The notes beneath the pieces are model-generated. The model saw nothing but the letters and a program-made list of their open reading frames with translations. It was not told the DNA's origin and ran no database searches. A stretch of 64,000 bases of DNA from Candidatus Kaiserbacteria bacterium (GTDB taxonomy: Bacteria > Patescibacteria > Paceibacteria > UBA9973 > UBA2103): NCBI GenBank assembly GCA_016182485.1, contig JACPGH010000002.1, positions 30,592 to 94,591 of the forward strand, written 5' to 3'. Below, in pieces: positions 33,826-41,760 of this stretch. The translations under genes and the position numbers were made by a program. Position 1 is the first letter of the stretch; the number at the start of each line of letters is the position of its first letter.

Positions 33826-35208
33826 ATGAGCAAAAAGCTGGATTTCCAGAGACTTAAAACTCGTCCTTCAGAAAAATACCGCCGTTTCAGAAGTGAGACG
33901 GTCGAGCGCGCCATCGCGAATGTATCAGCGGCCATAGATGATCCCGTCTTGCGCCGAATGTTCGAACAGTGTTTGCCAAACACGCTCGATACGGCGATAT
34001 ATCATCGGAAAGATGCCAATAGAAATCCGGAGACGTTTATACTCACTGGCGACATCCCTGCAATGTGGCTGCGCGATTCAACTAATCAAGTATGGCCGTA
34101 CCTGCGGTTCGCCAAAGCAGATGGCGCGTTACGCACTATGCTCGCCGGTCTCGTGCGCAGTCAGACGAAATGCGTTTTACTCGACCCGTATGCCAATGCA
34201 TTCATTGATACCAAACAAACGCGTAAACATACCAATCCCTGGTGGCCAAAAGGCCCCAAATGGAAAAATGGAATCTGGGAGCGCAAGTATGAACTCGACA
34301 GCCTCTGCTCGTTCCTGCGGCTGTCCGCAGGCTATTACGAGGCGACCGGCGACTTTTCGTCTTTTGGGGCGGCATGGACGCGAGCAGTCGGTCTCGCGCT
34401 CGATGTTATGGAGAATGAGCAGAAAACGATGCGCAAAGATACACTAAAGTCGCTCTTTCGTTTCGTTGGACCCGACGGCCGGCCGCACCCGGCGATTCGG
34501 CTCCAGGGCTACGGATACCCCGGCAAGCATTGCGGATTAGTACGCACCGTCTTTCGCCCCTCCGACGATGAGACTGTCTATCCGTATCTCATTCCAGCCA
34601 ATGCTATGACCGTTGTAGCTCTGCGGGCAGTCACGGCGCTCCTGCGAGACATCCGGAAGCCAGCACTCGCGTACAGGGCGCAACGGCTCGCAGATGAAAT
34701 TGACGCGGGTATCAAAAAGTACGGCATTGTAGAGCACCCGGAATTAGGACGAATTTTCGCGTACGAGATAGATGGGGCCGGTTCATACTGCCTCATGGAC
34801 GATCCTAACGTGCCGAGCTTGCTTTCGCTCCCGTATCTTGGGTACTGTTCGACTAGTGATCCTGTGTATATCGCCACGCGCCAGTTCATTTTAAGCGATT
34901 ACAATCTTTTCTATGCGAAAGGGAAGGCGGCTGAAGGGCTTACCAGCCCACATTCAGGTACCGTGAATCGTTTTTGGCCGATGGCGACAATAATCCGAGC
35001 AATGACCAGCACCGATGCGCAGGAAATCACGGCTTGTCTGCAGACCCTCAAAGAAACCCATGCCGGGACCTATTTTATGCATGAGAGCGTCGATGTTGAC
35101 GATCCGAAGCGCTTCACGCGGCCGTGGTTCAGTTGGGCGAATTCACTTTTCGGCGAATTAATGCTCAAACTAGCTGATTCACATCCGGAGCTGCTCAATA
35201 AGAATTAA
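33826..35208 (+). CDS. GH125 exo-alpha-1,6-mannosidase
   Basis: Metal-independent alpha-mannosidase family GH125, 460 residues, (alpha/alpha)6 barrel. The signature TGDIPAMWLRDS (74-85) carries a catalytic-site aspartate; other family segments are YELDSLCSFLRLSAGYYEATGD, QGYGYPGKHCGLVRTVFRPSDDE and SGTVNRFWPMATIIRA. It is free of the palindromic inserts seen in its neighbours and is somewhat AT-richer. The 3' end overlaps the convergent GH130 gene by 14 nt. It works on alpha-mannosides while the GH130 neighbours act on beta-mannosides, so the locus could strip N-glycan-like or mannan material. Confidence 0.9.
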   Translation: MSKKLDFQRLKTRPSEKYRRFRSETVERAIANVSAAIDDPVLRRMFEQCLPNTLDTAIYHRKDANRNPETFILTGDIPAMWLRDSTNQVWPYLRFAKADGALRTMLAGLVRSQTKCVLLDPYANAFIDTKQTRKHTNPWWPKGPKWKNGIWERKYELDSLCSFLRLSAGYYEATGDFSSFGAAWTRAVGLALDVMENEQKTMRKDTLKSLFRFVGPDGRPHPAIRLQGYGYPGKHCGLVRTVFRPSDDETVYPYLIPANAMTVVALRAVTALLRDIRKPALAYRAQRLADEIDAGIKKYGIVEHPELGRIFAYEIDGAGSYCLMDDPNVPSLLSLPYLGYCSTSDPVYIATRQFILSDYNLFYAKGKAAEGLTSPHSGTVNRFWPMATIIRAMTSTDAQEITACLQTLKETHAGTYFMHESVDVDDPKRFTRPWFSWANSLFGELMLKLADSHPELLNKN

Positions 35209-36367
35209 AGGTCTGGGCGGCAGTTGTGTCGAGCAAAGGCCGGTTGCCTTCAATGAGCGCGTCCAAGAATTCGGCAAGCGGAGCGGTCGCCACGCAGACT
35301 ACCTTATCCGCGCCGCCATAGTATATGAACAGCGTGCGGTTTAGGACGACCGCGCCGCAGGCGTACACGATGCCGGGTTTCCCCTCGTTTTCATACCGCG
35401 CGTCAGGCGAGAGGATCGGGGTCGCGGCGCGGTAGAGTACTCGCGTGGGATCCTCCAGGTCGAGCAGCATGGCTCCAAGCTTGTAAAGGTGCCGCTCGGT
35501 CGCACGCGTTGCGTGATAGAAAAGGAGCCAGCCTTTATCAGTTTTGATCGGAGGAGGACCGGCTCCGCGTATGACGTTATCCCAATTATCCTCGGGCCCC
35601 GCCGCGCACTGGCGCGGCCCTTCCCAACTCTTGATGTACGGCTCCGTGGTTCCGATCGCGTCTATCGAGTCCCGATACTCTATCTCGACTTTCGGCACGA
35701 TACTGTGGAGGATCGCAAATTTGCCGCGGATCTTCTCGGGGAAAATTACCCAATTTTTGTGGATCTGACCCTCCGGAGAGAGCAGGTGCATGGGCCGCCA
35801 TTTCCAAAACCGTTTCTCGAGCAAGTCCTCCTCGTCGATCGAGACGCAGGCGACGCGAATGAAATTCCACCCGTCGAACGCGTTATATGTCATATAGATC
35901 CGCCCTTCGATAGTGACCATGCGCGGGTCCTCGCAGCCTCCCCAGCTGCCGCCCGACGGATACATGACCGGCGAGTAGCGGCGCAGATGAGCCGGAGCGC
36001 CTGAAGGTTTTTGGGAAACATAAACCGGGTAGGGCAAGCGCTCGTCGAAGAGGTAGCCGTCCGGGCTCGAGGCGTAGCCGAGCCGCGAAACGCCGTCCGT
36101 ACCGATCGCTCGATAGATAAGGTGCGTGCGCCCATTGATGACGGCCGCGGCTGGATTGAAAGTCGCCTCCGCTGTCCAGGGACTAGTTCCCGGTCGAAGG
36201 ATTGGATTCGCCGGATGCCGCTCGAGATGGAGCTTACGGAATATTTTCTGCCGAATTTCCGCGACCTTCTTCCGGACAGTTTCCGAGAAGAGTACGCCGA
36301 GCAATACTCCGGCGACGAAGAGAGAGAATAGAAGGGCGAGGATGTTGACGGCGAAAATGAAATCCAT
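35195..36367 (-). CDS. Membrane-anchored GH130 mannoside phosphorylase-like protein
   Basis: 390 residues: an N-terminal transmembrane helix (about 5-28, AVNILALLFSLFVAGVLLGV), a basic linker, then one GH130 propeller (NPILRPGTSPWTAEATFNPA, GGCEDPRMVTIEGRIYMTY, WVIFPEKIRGKFAI, GWLLFYHAT, IYYGGADKV). The orientation rule (RR/K after the helix) puts the enzyme inside the cell. Start: ATG 7 nt after TATATA (leaderless). It extends the mannoside locus with the tandem GH130, GH125 and HAD genes. Confidence 0.83.
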   Translation of the reverse strand: MDFIFAVNILALLFSLFVAGVLLGVLFSETVRKKVAEIRQKIFRKLHLERHPANPILRPGTSPWTAEATFNPAAAVINGRTHLIYRAIGTDGVSRLGYASSPDGYLFDERLPYPVYVSQKPSGAPAHLRRYSPVMYPSGGSWGGCEDPRMVTIEGRIYMTYNAFDGWNFIRVACVSIDEEDLLEKRFWKWRPMHLLSPEGQIHKNWVIFPEKIRGKFAILHSIVPKVEIEYRDSIDAIGTTEPYIKSWEGPRQCAAGPEDNWDNVIRGAGPPPIKTDKGWLLFYHATRATERHLYKLGAMLLDLEDPTRVLYRAATPILSPDARYENEGKPGIVYACGAVVLNRTLFIYYGGADKVVCVATAPLAEFLDALIEGNRPLLDTTAAQTFNSY

Positions 36368-36428
36368 AAGGAACTATATAGAGCATAACCCACTTGCGGG
36401 CGCCGCCGAGCCGTTTTACACTGCCCTC

Positions 36429-36803
36429 ATGTTGGTAAACGTATGTATCGCGAAGCTCCACCGGGCGACGGTCACGGGCGCGGACCTGAGTTACGTGGGT
36501 TCCATTACGATTGACGAAGCTCTTTTGAACGCCGCCGGTCTTGTGCCGGGGCAGATGGTTACCATAAATAATGTGTCGAATGCGGTCTCATGGCGCACTT
36601 ACATCCTGAAAGGCAAGAAAGGGAAGGGCGAGATAATCCTGAACGGGCCGCCGGCGCGCATATTCCAGCGCGGGGACAAGGTCATCATTCTCGGCGAGGG
36701 CTGGGTAGACCCGAAGGAGGCGGCTAAGATGAGCCCGACGGTCGTCTTCATGGACGACAAGAACAAGATCACGGAGGTGAAGAAGGGTTGGCGTCCGGAG
36801 TAG
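36429..36803 (+). CDS. panD: Aspartate 1-decarboxylase
   Basis: Makes beta-alanine for pantothenate/CoA. 124 residues, the normal size. KLHRATVTGADLSYVGSITID contains the self-cleavage Gly-Ser bond whose serine becomes the pyruvoyl cofactor (motif split here: KLHRATVTG then YVGSITID). NGPPARIFQRGDKVIIL and VVFMDDKNKI follow. Start: ATG at 36429, 6 nt after TACACT (leaderless); a longer upstream frame is only antisense to the GH130 gene. No other pantothenate gene is nearby, as usual in CPR. Confidence 0.92.
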   Translation: MLVNVCIAKLHRATVTGADLSYVGSITIDEALLNAAGLVPGQMVTINNVSNAVSWRTYILKGKKGKGEIILNGPPARIFQRGDKVIILGEGWVDPKEAAKMSPTVVFMDDKNKITEVKKGWRPE

Positions 36804-36832
36804 TTGGCGGCAGGCGCGGCGAAGTGTATTGT
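36804..36832 (+). promoter_or_regulatory. Sigma-70 promoter for PLP-enzyme gene
   Basis: TTGGCG (36804-36809), 17-bp spacer, TATTGT (36827-36832). The -35 begins right behind the panD stop codon. Confidence 0.5.
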
Positions 36833-36897
36833 GGAAGGCGGAAGCCCTTTCATAGGAACGAGAGGGCAAAGCCGCTCGAATAGACAAGGAGGTCCAG

Positions 36898-37881
36898 ATG
36901 AATGAGCCCGCGCTGCCGCGCATCGTCCCTATCACTCCCAACGCGCTCCCGATCGGCTGGCGCACGTTCTTCGCGAAGCATCGGATCCAGCTGCATGTCC
37001 TCGTGCTCTATGAGAACGAGGCGGAGAACGGCAAGTACTGGCCGGCTCGCGAGATCATCGCACGCGGCCTCGCCCGCGGGGACCATCGTGACGCCAACAC
37101 AGTCATCGATTCGACGTCCGGGAACTTCGGCGTGTCGCTGGCGACGGTCGTTCGGCAGGAGAACGAGCGAGACCCGGGGTTCCCGATAAAGAATGTCGCC
37201 TGCGTGGTGCCTATAAGTCTCCCGCAGGGCAAGCGGGATCGGCTGGAGAAGCATGGAGTCCGCCTTATCAACGCCAAGGATTCACTCGATGCCATGCGGG
37301 TGGCGAAATGCGAGGCGCAGAAGCGCGGCTGGTGGCTCACGGGCCAATATTGGAACGTCGACAATAGCCGCGGTTACTGGCGGATCGCCGGGCACATCGC
37401 GGAGAAGCTGCCGATGCTCGGCATGGCGGCATGGGGCGTCGGGAGCGGCGGAGGCTGTTCCGGTGTCATGCCGGTCCTCGACCGGTCGTTTGCACAGCGG
37501 AGCTTCAAGCTCCACCGGGTGGCCGTTGTTCTCGAGGACGGGCACAAGATCGGCGGCGTTCGGGACGAAGCCGCCCTCGAACCAGGCACGCTCAAGTGGC
37601 GCGCGCCGAACATCGACGACGTCTGTTTCGTCGAGGCCGATCCTTCCTACAAGTTCAGCGCGGCGCTCTGGCGCGAAGGCATTCCCGTCGGGCCAAGCAC
37701 CGGATTCGCCTGCGAAGGCGCGTCTCAAGCAGCTCGCAAGCTCGCGATCATGCGGCTGCTCGATACGATTCGCGCGCCTGACGGGTTCGTTCATATCCTC
37801 GCCCCGGCGCTCGATAAGAGAGGCCCCTACCGCTCGGAATACGGAGACAGAAAGATCCTTTTTTCGTCTCCTGATGCGTGA
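36898..37881 (+). CDS. Cysteine-synthase-fold PLP enzyme
   Basis: Fold-type II pyridoxal-phosphate protein, 327 residues, related to O-acetylserine sulfhydrylase/cystathionine beta-synthase. The PLP lysine is probably in NGKYWPAR, the cofactor-binding asparagine loop is STSGNFGVSLA, the phosphate loop GVGSGGGCSGV, and the ring-nitrogen contact GPSTGFACEGA. The substrate is not clear; motifs deviate from CysK (SGNTGxxLA, GTGGTxTG). AAGGAGG 6 nt upstream of the ATG, own promoter and a strong terminator: a self-contained unit unlike leaderless panD before it. Confidence 0.8.
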   Translation: MNEPALPRIVPITPNALPIGWRTFFAKHRIQLHVLVLYENEAENGKYWPAREIIARGLARGDHRDANTVIDSTSGNFGVSLATVVRQENERDPGFPIKNVACVVPISLPQGKRDRLEKHGVRLINAKDSLDAMRVAKCEAQKRGWWLTGQYWNVDNSRGYWRIAGHIAEKLPMLGMAAWGVGSGGGCSGVMPVLDRSFAQRSFKLHRVAVVLEDGHKIGGVRDEAALEPGTLKWRAPNIDDVCFVEADPSYKFSAALWREGIPVGPSTGFACEGASQAARKLAIMRLLDTIRAPDGFVHILAPALDKRGPYRSEYGDRKILFSSPDA

Positions 37882-37901
37882 GCGGCTTCTCGAGAAGATG
37901 G

Positions 37902-37943
37902 CCCCGGCTCCGACGTTGCGTCGGAGCCGGGGTTCCTGTTTTT
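37902..37943 (+). terminator. Intrinsic terminator
   Basis: CCCCGGCTCCGAC / GTCGGAGCCGGGG hairpin followed by TTCCTGTTTTT, 20 nt after the PLP-enzyme stop. Confidence 0.85.
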
Positions 37944-37997
37944 CGCGGCAGCGCCAACCAGGTTGGCGCTGCCGCGTGCTATCATTTCCGTAATCCC

Positions 37998-38495
37998 ATG
38001 CAAAATTCCGCGCTCTATCTGCGCTCAATAATTTTCGGGATTAATGACAGCCTCGTCTCCACTGTCGGCTTTCTCGCAGGTATCAGCGCCGCCGGAGTGC
38101 CTCGAGCGACCATCGCGCTCACCGGCGTCGTCTACACCCTCGTGGAGGCATTTTCAATGGCGACGGGCGATTTCTTATCCGAAGAGTCGGCCGAGGAGTA
38201 TGTCAGCAAGTCCAAGGTGAACGACCGCCCCTCGGCCATAGCGGCAGGTCTCATGTTCCTCTCCAGCGTGCTTGCAGCCCTCATTCCGCTCGCTCCCTAC
38301 TTAATATTCCCGGCCGCCGGCACCGCCCTCATCGTATCCATCTGCGCGTCTATCCTCGCGCTGTTTATAGTGGGATTCATAAGCGGAAGGCTCGCAAGAC
38401 TCTCTGTCTTATCGCGCGGCCTGCGGATGGCTGGGCTGGGCGGAGCCGCCATTCTCATCGGCGTTTCCGTGGGATTATTTTTCCCAGTCGCCTGA
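37998..38495 (+). CDS. VIT1/CCC1-family membrane transporter
   Basis: 165 residues, about four or five helices. Family features: LRSIIFGINDSLVSTVGFLAG near the N-terminus and FSMATGDFLSEESAEEY after helix 2, typical of VIT/CCC1 iron and manganese transporters. Shorter than usual VIT proteins because the cytosolic metal-binding insert is reduced. One nt separates its stop from the next gene, so the two are probably one transcript. Confidence 0.8.
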   Translation: MQNSALYLRSIIFGINDSLVSTVGFLAGISAAGVPRATIALTGVVYTLVEAFSMATGDFLSEESAEEYVSKSKVNDRPSAIAAGLMFLSSVLAALIPLAPYLIFPAAGTALIVSICASILALFIVGFISGRLARLSVLSRGLRMAGLGGAAILIGVSVGLFFPVA

Positions 38496-38496
38496 C

Positions 38497-39027
38497 ATGG
38501 CCCTCGACGTACAGTTGTTCTATCTTTTTAATGGCCTCGCCGGCCGGTCGGCTCTGCTTGACCAGATAATCGTCTTTTTCGGGTCGTATCTCCCGTATCT
38601 GGTCATCGCAGTATTTTTTATCCAACTGCTGATTTCCGGTTATTCGTACAGGGAGAAATCGCGGATGCTTCTCGTCGCCTTTGCTTCTGCCGCCATCGCG
38701 CGTTGGGGGATGGTGGACCTTATCCGCAATTGGTATCACCGGCCGCGGCCGTTCTCGGCGCTGCCTGTGCGCCAATTGCTCGAGAACAGCGAATGGTCTT
38801 TCCCGTCCGGACATGCCGCTTTCTTTTTCGCGCTTGCGACGGCCGTGTTCTTCTATGACAGGCGGTGGGGGACCGGGCTTTTTACCGCGGCCATTTTCAT
38901 TTCTTTCGCCCGAGTCGCCGCCGGCGTCCACTATCCCTCCGATATATTGGGCGGAGCCGTTCTAGGCATCCTCGCCGCCTGGGCGGTACGTTTAATTGCA
39001 CTAAGGATATTAAGTAAAGAGGTTTAA
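38497..39027 (+). CDS. PAP2-family membrane phosphatase
   Basis: 176 residues, six helices. Acid-phosphatase motifs: a reduced first motif (RNWYHRPRP), PSGH (SFPSGHAAFFF) and SFARVAAGVHYPSD with the catalytic histidine. The family includes undecaprenyl-diphosphatase (BcrC/PgpB), which recycles the cell-wall lipid carrier; this is the likely role. The last four residues (SKEV) and stop come from a palindrome that also ends an unrelated gene at 31.0 kb. Confidence 0.85.
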   Translation: MALDVQLFYLFNGLAGRSALLDQIIVFFGSYLPYLVIAVFFIQLLISGYSYREKSRMLLVAFASAAIARWGMVDLIRNWYHRPRPFSALPVRQLLENSEWSFPSGHAAFFFALATAVFFYDRRWGTGLFTAAIFISFARVAAGVHYPSDILGGAVLGILAAWAVRLIALRILSKEV

Positions 39028-39039
39028 CCTCTTTACTTA
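39011..39039. repeat. Palindrome at 3' end of PAP2 gene
   Basis: TAAGTAAAGAGGTT-T-AACCTCTTTACTTA. Same element as 30983-31009. It encodes SKEV plus the stop and may serve as terminator. Confidence 0.9.
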
Positions 39040-39065
39040 TCGCGAGGAGCGATTATTCGAACCCA

Positions 39066-39094
39066 TTGACTTTTGCTTGTCAATATGCTAGTAT
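39066..39094 (+). promoter_or_regulatory. Sigma-70 promoter
   Basis: TTGACT (39066-39071), 17-bp spacer ending ATGC, TAGTAT (39089-39094). A leader of about 40 nt follows. Confidence 0.65.
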
Positions 39095-39138
39095 AAAAAA
39101 ACCTAGATAGCTAGCCGCTATTTTGGTCAATCTAAGCA

Positions 39139-39711
39139 ATGCCAATCGTAGGAGCCCTTATGGGGTTTTTCTTTTTCCCCGCAGTGGCGGTCACTGCGCC
39201 GACGCCTACGCTCGTGTCGGCGCCGAAAATAATCCCCGATCTCCCGACATATATTGTGGGGATTACCGGCTATAACGCCGTGCCGGAGCAGACCGACGAG
39301 GACCCCTTCACTACGGCCTCTGGCGCCTACTCCAACCCTGAAGTCATCGCGGCCCGGTCCCGGGATTTCGCCGAGGAACTCCCGTTCGGGACCATCATTG
39401 AATTCGCCGCTCCTGCGGAGAGACAGCAGAATTGCGGGTACGATGCCGTTTCTCCAGAGATCGGCTACCGGATAATCGCGGACACCATGAATGCGCGCTA
39501 TACGAATCGAGTCGATATCCTATTTGCCACCTCCTCTGTGTACTCTGTTAGTGGCGGCAAACGCAATGCGAGCGAGCTGCTTGGCAACTGCCGCGGCGTT
39601 ACTATCCGCGTCGTCGGGCGCCTCGACGGCACCCGCCCGTATAGGTTCCCGAAGACTCAAGCCGCGCTCGCAGCTCTTGTCCGTGGCATCGAGCCGCTCG
39701 CGGTCAGGTAG
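39139..39711 (+). CDS. Secreted 3D-domain (double-psi barrel) protein
   Basis: 190 residues: hydrophobic signal segment, then a 3D domain named for its aspartates: ITGYNAVPEQTDEDPFTTAS, VIAARSRDFAEELPFGTIIEF, and IIADTMNARYTNRVDILF. The fold is shared with the MltA/EG45 barrel and usually acts on peptidoglycan. Two starts are possible: ATG at 39139, or ATG at 39160, which has AGGAG 5 nt upstream and still keeps a short signal segment. Two cysteines (NCGYD, LGNCRG) could pair outside the cell. Confidence 0.8.
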   Translation: MPIVGALMGFFFFPAVAVTAPTPTLVSAPKIIPDLPTYIVGITGYNAVPEQTDEDPFTTASGAYSNPEVIAARSRDFAEELPFGTIIEFAAPAERQQNCGYDAVSPEIGYRIIADTMNARYTNRVDILFATSSVYSVSGGKRNASELLGNCRGVTIRVVGRLDGTRPYRFPKTQAALAALVRGIEPLAVR

Positions 39712-39770
39712 TTAGCAGAGCACAAATAAAATTCGGAGGTCGCGTATCCGAATTTCATTCCTGATTTGCC

Positions 39771-40499
39771 CTATGCCCTCCGCGCCAGAATGAACGGCGT
39801 GAATTCTTCGGACTGGCCGGATGGATTATCGCGGAACAGTTCTTGCGCGAATTTTTCAGTAACTCCGCTGCCCGCGATTCCGAGCGTGAAGGACCCGCGG
39901 TAGTTGGCGTCGATGATTACGACGTCATTGCCAAAGCGCTCCTTGATTTCCTTCGCTACCTTCCAAGGCTTGATAGGCGCAAGCTTCGCATAATGCAGAT
40001 ACGGGTGAATTGAGAAGGACATGGGGCAGTCGACCGACTTCGCCTGTTTGCCGACGAGATAATAGAACGCCCCTCGGATGCCGAGCGGCTTGGTTATCGC
40101 CGCAACAGCCGCCGCGAAAATGGCTCGCAGATATCCCGCTTCTTCTATGAGAAGTTGCATTCCCATCGCCGTCCCGTGCCCGAAACCTTTGAACTCCTTT
40201 GTGTGGAGCTTATTTTCGACTTTGCGAGCGAGCAGGCGGGCGAGCGGGGTCACTTTAATGTTGCGATAGGGAATGATGCGGCCTTGCGTTAGCGCTACGA
40301 TCTTCTCGCTGATGAATAGGATGTCACCGGGCTCGAGGTGCGGCCGCACGTATTTCTCAAGCGCGGCCATAAGGTCGTCCTTCTCGGTGATAAGGCCGGT
40401 CTTGATGGGCAAACGCAAATAAATCCCTCGGCTAGAGTCGATTTCAAGCGTTCTCGAGCCATTGGGTTTGAATATTTTTTCCACCGACTGTGTCGACAT
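39771..40499 (-). CDS. CofE-like (F420-0 gamma-glutamyl ligase fold) protein
   Basis: 242 residues. The N-terminal LRLPIKTGLITEKDDLMAAL and GDILFISEKIVALTQGR match the CofE family that adds glutamate to coenzyme F420. The C-terminal half (VVIIDANYRGSFTLGIAGSG) also fits. F420 synthesis is not otherwise seen, and CPR genomes often carry this protein alone, so the real substrate is unknown. Start: ATG 6 nt after TACACT (leaderless). Confidence 0.75.
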   Translation of the reverse strand: MSTQSVEKIFKPNGSRTLEIDSSRGIYLRLPIKTGLITEKDDLMAALEKYVRPHLEPGDILFISEKIVALTQGRIIPYRNIKVTPLARLLARKVENKLHTKEFKGFGHGTAMGMQLLIEEAGYLRAIFAAAVAAITKPLGIRGAFYYLVGKQAKSVDCPMSFSIHPYLHYAKLAPIKPWKVAKEIKERFGNDVVIIDANYRGSFTLGIAGSGVTEKFAQELFRDNPSGQSEEFTPFILARRA

Positions 40500-40518
40500 G
40501 GTTCCAGTGTATCATGAC

Positions 40519-40554
40519 AAAGAACGCGCCCCGCTAAAGCGGGGCGCGTTCTTT
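40519..40554 (-). terminator. Intrinsic terminator after cold-shock gene
   Basis: AAAGAACGCGCCCCGC / GCGGGGCGCGTTCTTT with a short loop, between the cold-shock gene stop and the promoter of the next gene on the same strand. Confidence 0.8.
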
Positions 40555-40567
40555 CAATCAATCCGAC

Positions 40568-40777
40568 CTAGACCTTGTTCACATTGAGCGCGTTCGGACC
40601 CTTAGGGCTAGAACCGATCTCAAAGGAGACCTTATCTCCTTCCTGAAGCTCGTCGAACGAAATGTTCTTGAGCTCGTTGGAATGGAAGAAAAGGTCCTTA
40701 TCGCCATCACTGGAACCAGTGACTTTGATGAAGCCGAAGCCCTTTTCGTTTTTCCTGACGACTGTGCCGTCTTGCAT
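40568..40777 (-). CDS. Cold-shock domain protein
   Basis: 69-residue single-strand nucleic-acid-binding OB protein of the CspA family. RNP1 KGFGFIKV (12-19) and RNP2 DLFFHSNEL; ends SSPKGPNALNV. TATACT lies 24 nt before the ATG, so unlike its neighbours the mRNA has a short leader with CTAGGAAC just before the start. It has its own terminator. Confidence 0.93.
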   Translation of the reverse strand: MQDGTVVRKNEKGFGFIKVTGSSDGDKDLFFHSNELKNISFDELQEGDKVSFEIGSSPKGPNALNVNKV

Positions 40778-40952
40778 GTTCCTAGATAATTTATGTGGCT
40801 AGTATATCAAGTCAGTCAGCCGAAAGAGAGGCTCGATCCCACTTCTCCGGATCCAGCGCTGGTTGATAAGTGAAAGATAGCACCTTATACAATTTAGTCA
40901 ACATCCACCGGATGGCGTTCGTGAATGCTACACTGTTAAGAACCATTCTGCC

Positions 40953-41645
40953 ATGCCTCAGAAGCAAACTTTTTCCTATAAAGACCTGTTTTCGCGGCCA
41001 CACCTGGTCTCTCTCGTAACCGCGCTTATCATGCTTGGCACGGCCTACATTGCCGCTCATTTCGCTTACATTTATGCGGCCGAATACTCGGTGCGTCCGA
41101 CGACGCGGTACGTGGGGGACCTCTTTCTCGACAACCTGCCGATCGTGGATCTCAATTTTCTTATAATTGAGACGGCCCTCATAGCATTCGTTTCCTCTAT
41201 CGCATACATGCTCTATCATCCGCGCTCGATCCTCTTTTCGCTCAAGGCGCTCGCGCTCTTTGTCGCGATACGGGCCATATTCATATCGCTCACGCACCTC
41301 GGAGTGTATCCGGGGCAGCTCTATCCCGGGGACGGCTTCTTCGATTCCATATACGTATTCCTCAACTTGCAATCCGGTTTCTTTTTCTCCGGCCACACGG
41401 GCTTGCCCTTCCTAGCCGCGATGATCTTCTGGGACCACCGGCTCGCCAGGTCCGCGTTCCTTGTCCTCACGGCTGTCTTCGCCGTCTCTATGCTCTTAGT
41501 GCGTGCGCATTACTCCATTGACGTTTTCGCCGCGCCGTTCATGGCCTATGGCATATTCGGCTTAACGCGGTATCTATTCCCGCGTGACTACGCGCTCTCC
41601 GGCGCCCAATTCGTCGAGCCCTCCGACATACCCAAGCCTGAATAA
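40953..41645 (+). CDS. PAP2_C/sphingomyelin-synthase-like membrane protein
   Basis: 230 residues, six helices. Motifs FFFSGHTGLPFLAAMIFWDH and VRAHYSIDVFAAPFMAYG are those of the PAP2-like C-terminal family (sphingomyelin synthase-type lipid phosphotransferases), with histidine-histidine-aspartate catalytic residues. Probably acts on a phospholipid headgroup in this lipid-scavenging organism; inference. TACACT lies 18 nt upstream of the ATG. Confidence 0.8.
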   Translation: MPQKQTFSYKDLFSRPHLVSLVTALIMLGTAYIAAHFAYIYAAEYSVRPTTRYVGDLFLDNLPIVDLNFLIIETALIAFVSSIAYMLYHPRSILFSLKALALFVAIRAIFISLTHLGVYPGQLYPGDGFFDSIYVFLNLQSGFFFSGHTGLPFLAAMIFWDHRLARSAFLVLTAVFAVSMLLVRAHYSIDVFAAPFMAYGIFGLTRYLFPRDYALSGAQFVEPSDIPKPE

Positions 41646-41661
41646 ATAAGAATTGAATCTA

Positions 41662-41695
41662 GTACCAAATTCGTCCTATAGGACGAATTTGGTAC
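41662..41695. repeat. 34-bp perfect intergenic palindrome
   Basis: GTACCAAATTCGTCCTA and its exact complement without a loop. The centre GTCCTATAGGAC also occurs alone at 481-492, upstream of the aminotransferase gene. Confidence 0.85.
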
Positions 41696-41760
41696 AGATA
41701 TAAGGATCTATCACTGTCAAGTTATAGAATTCTTCACTCCCGCGTACCCACACTAGGGGC

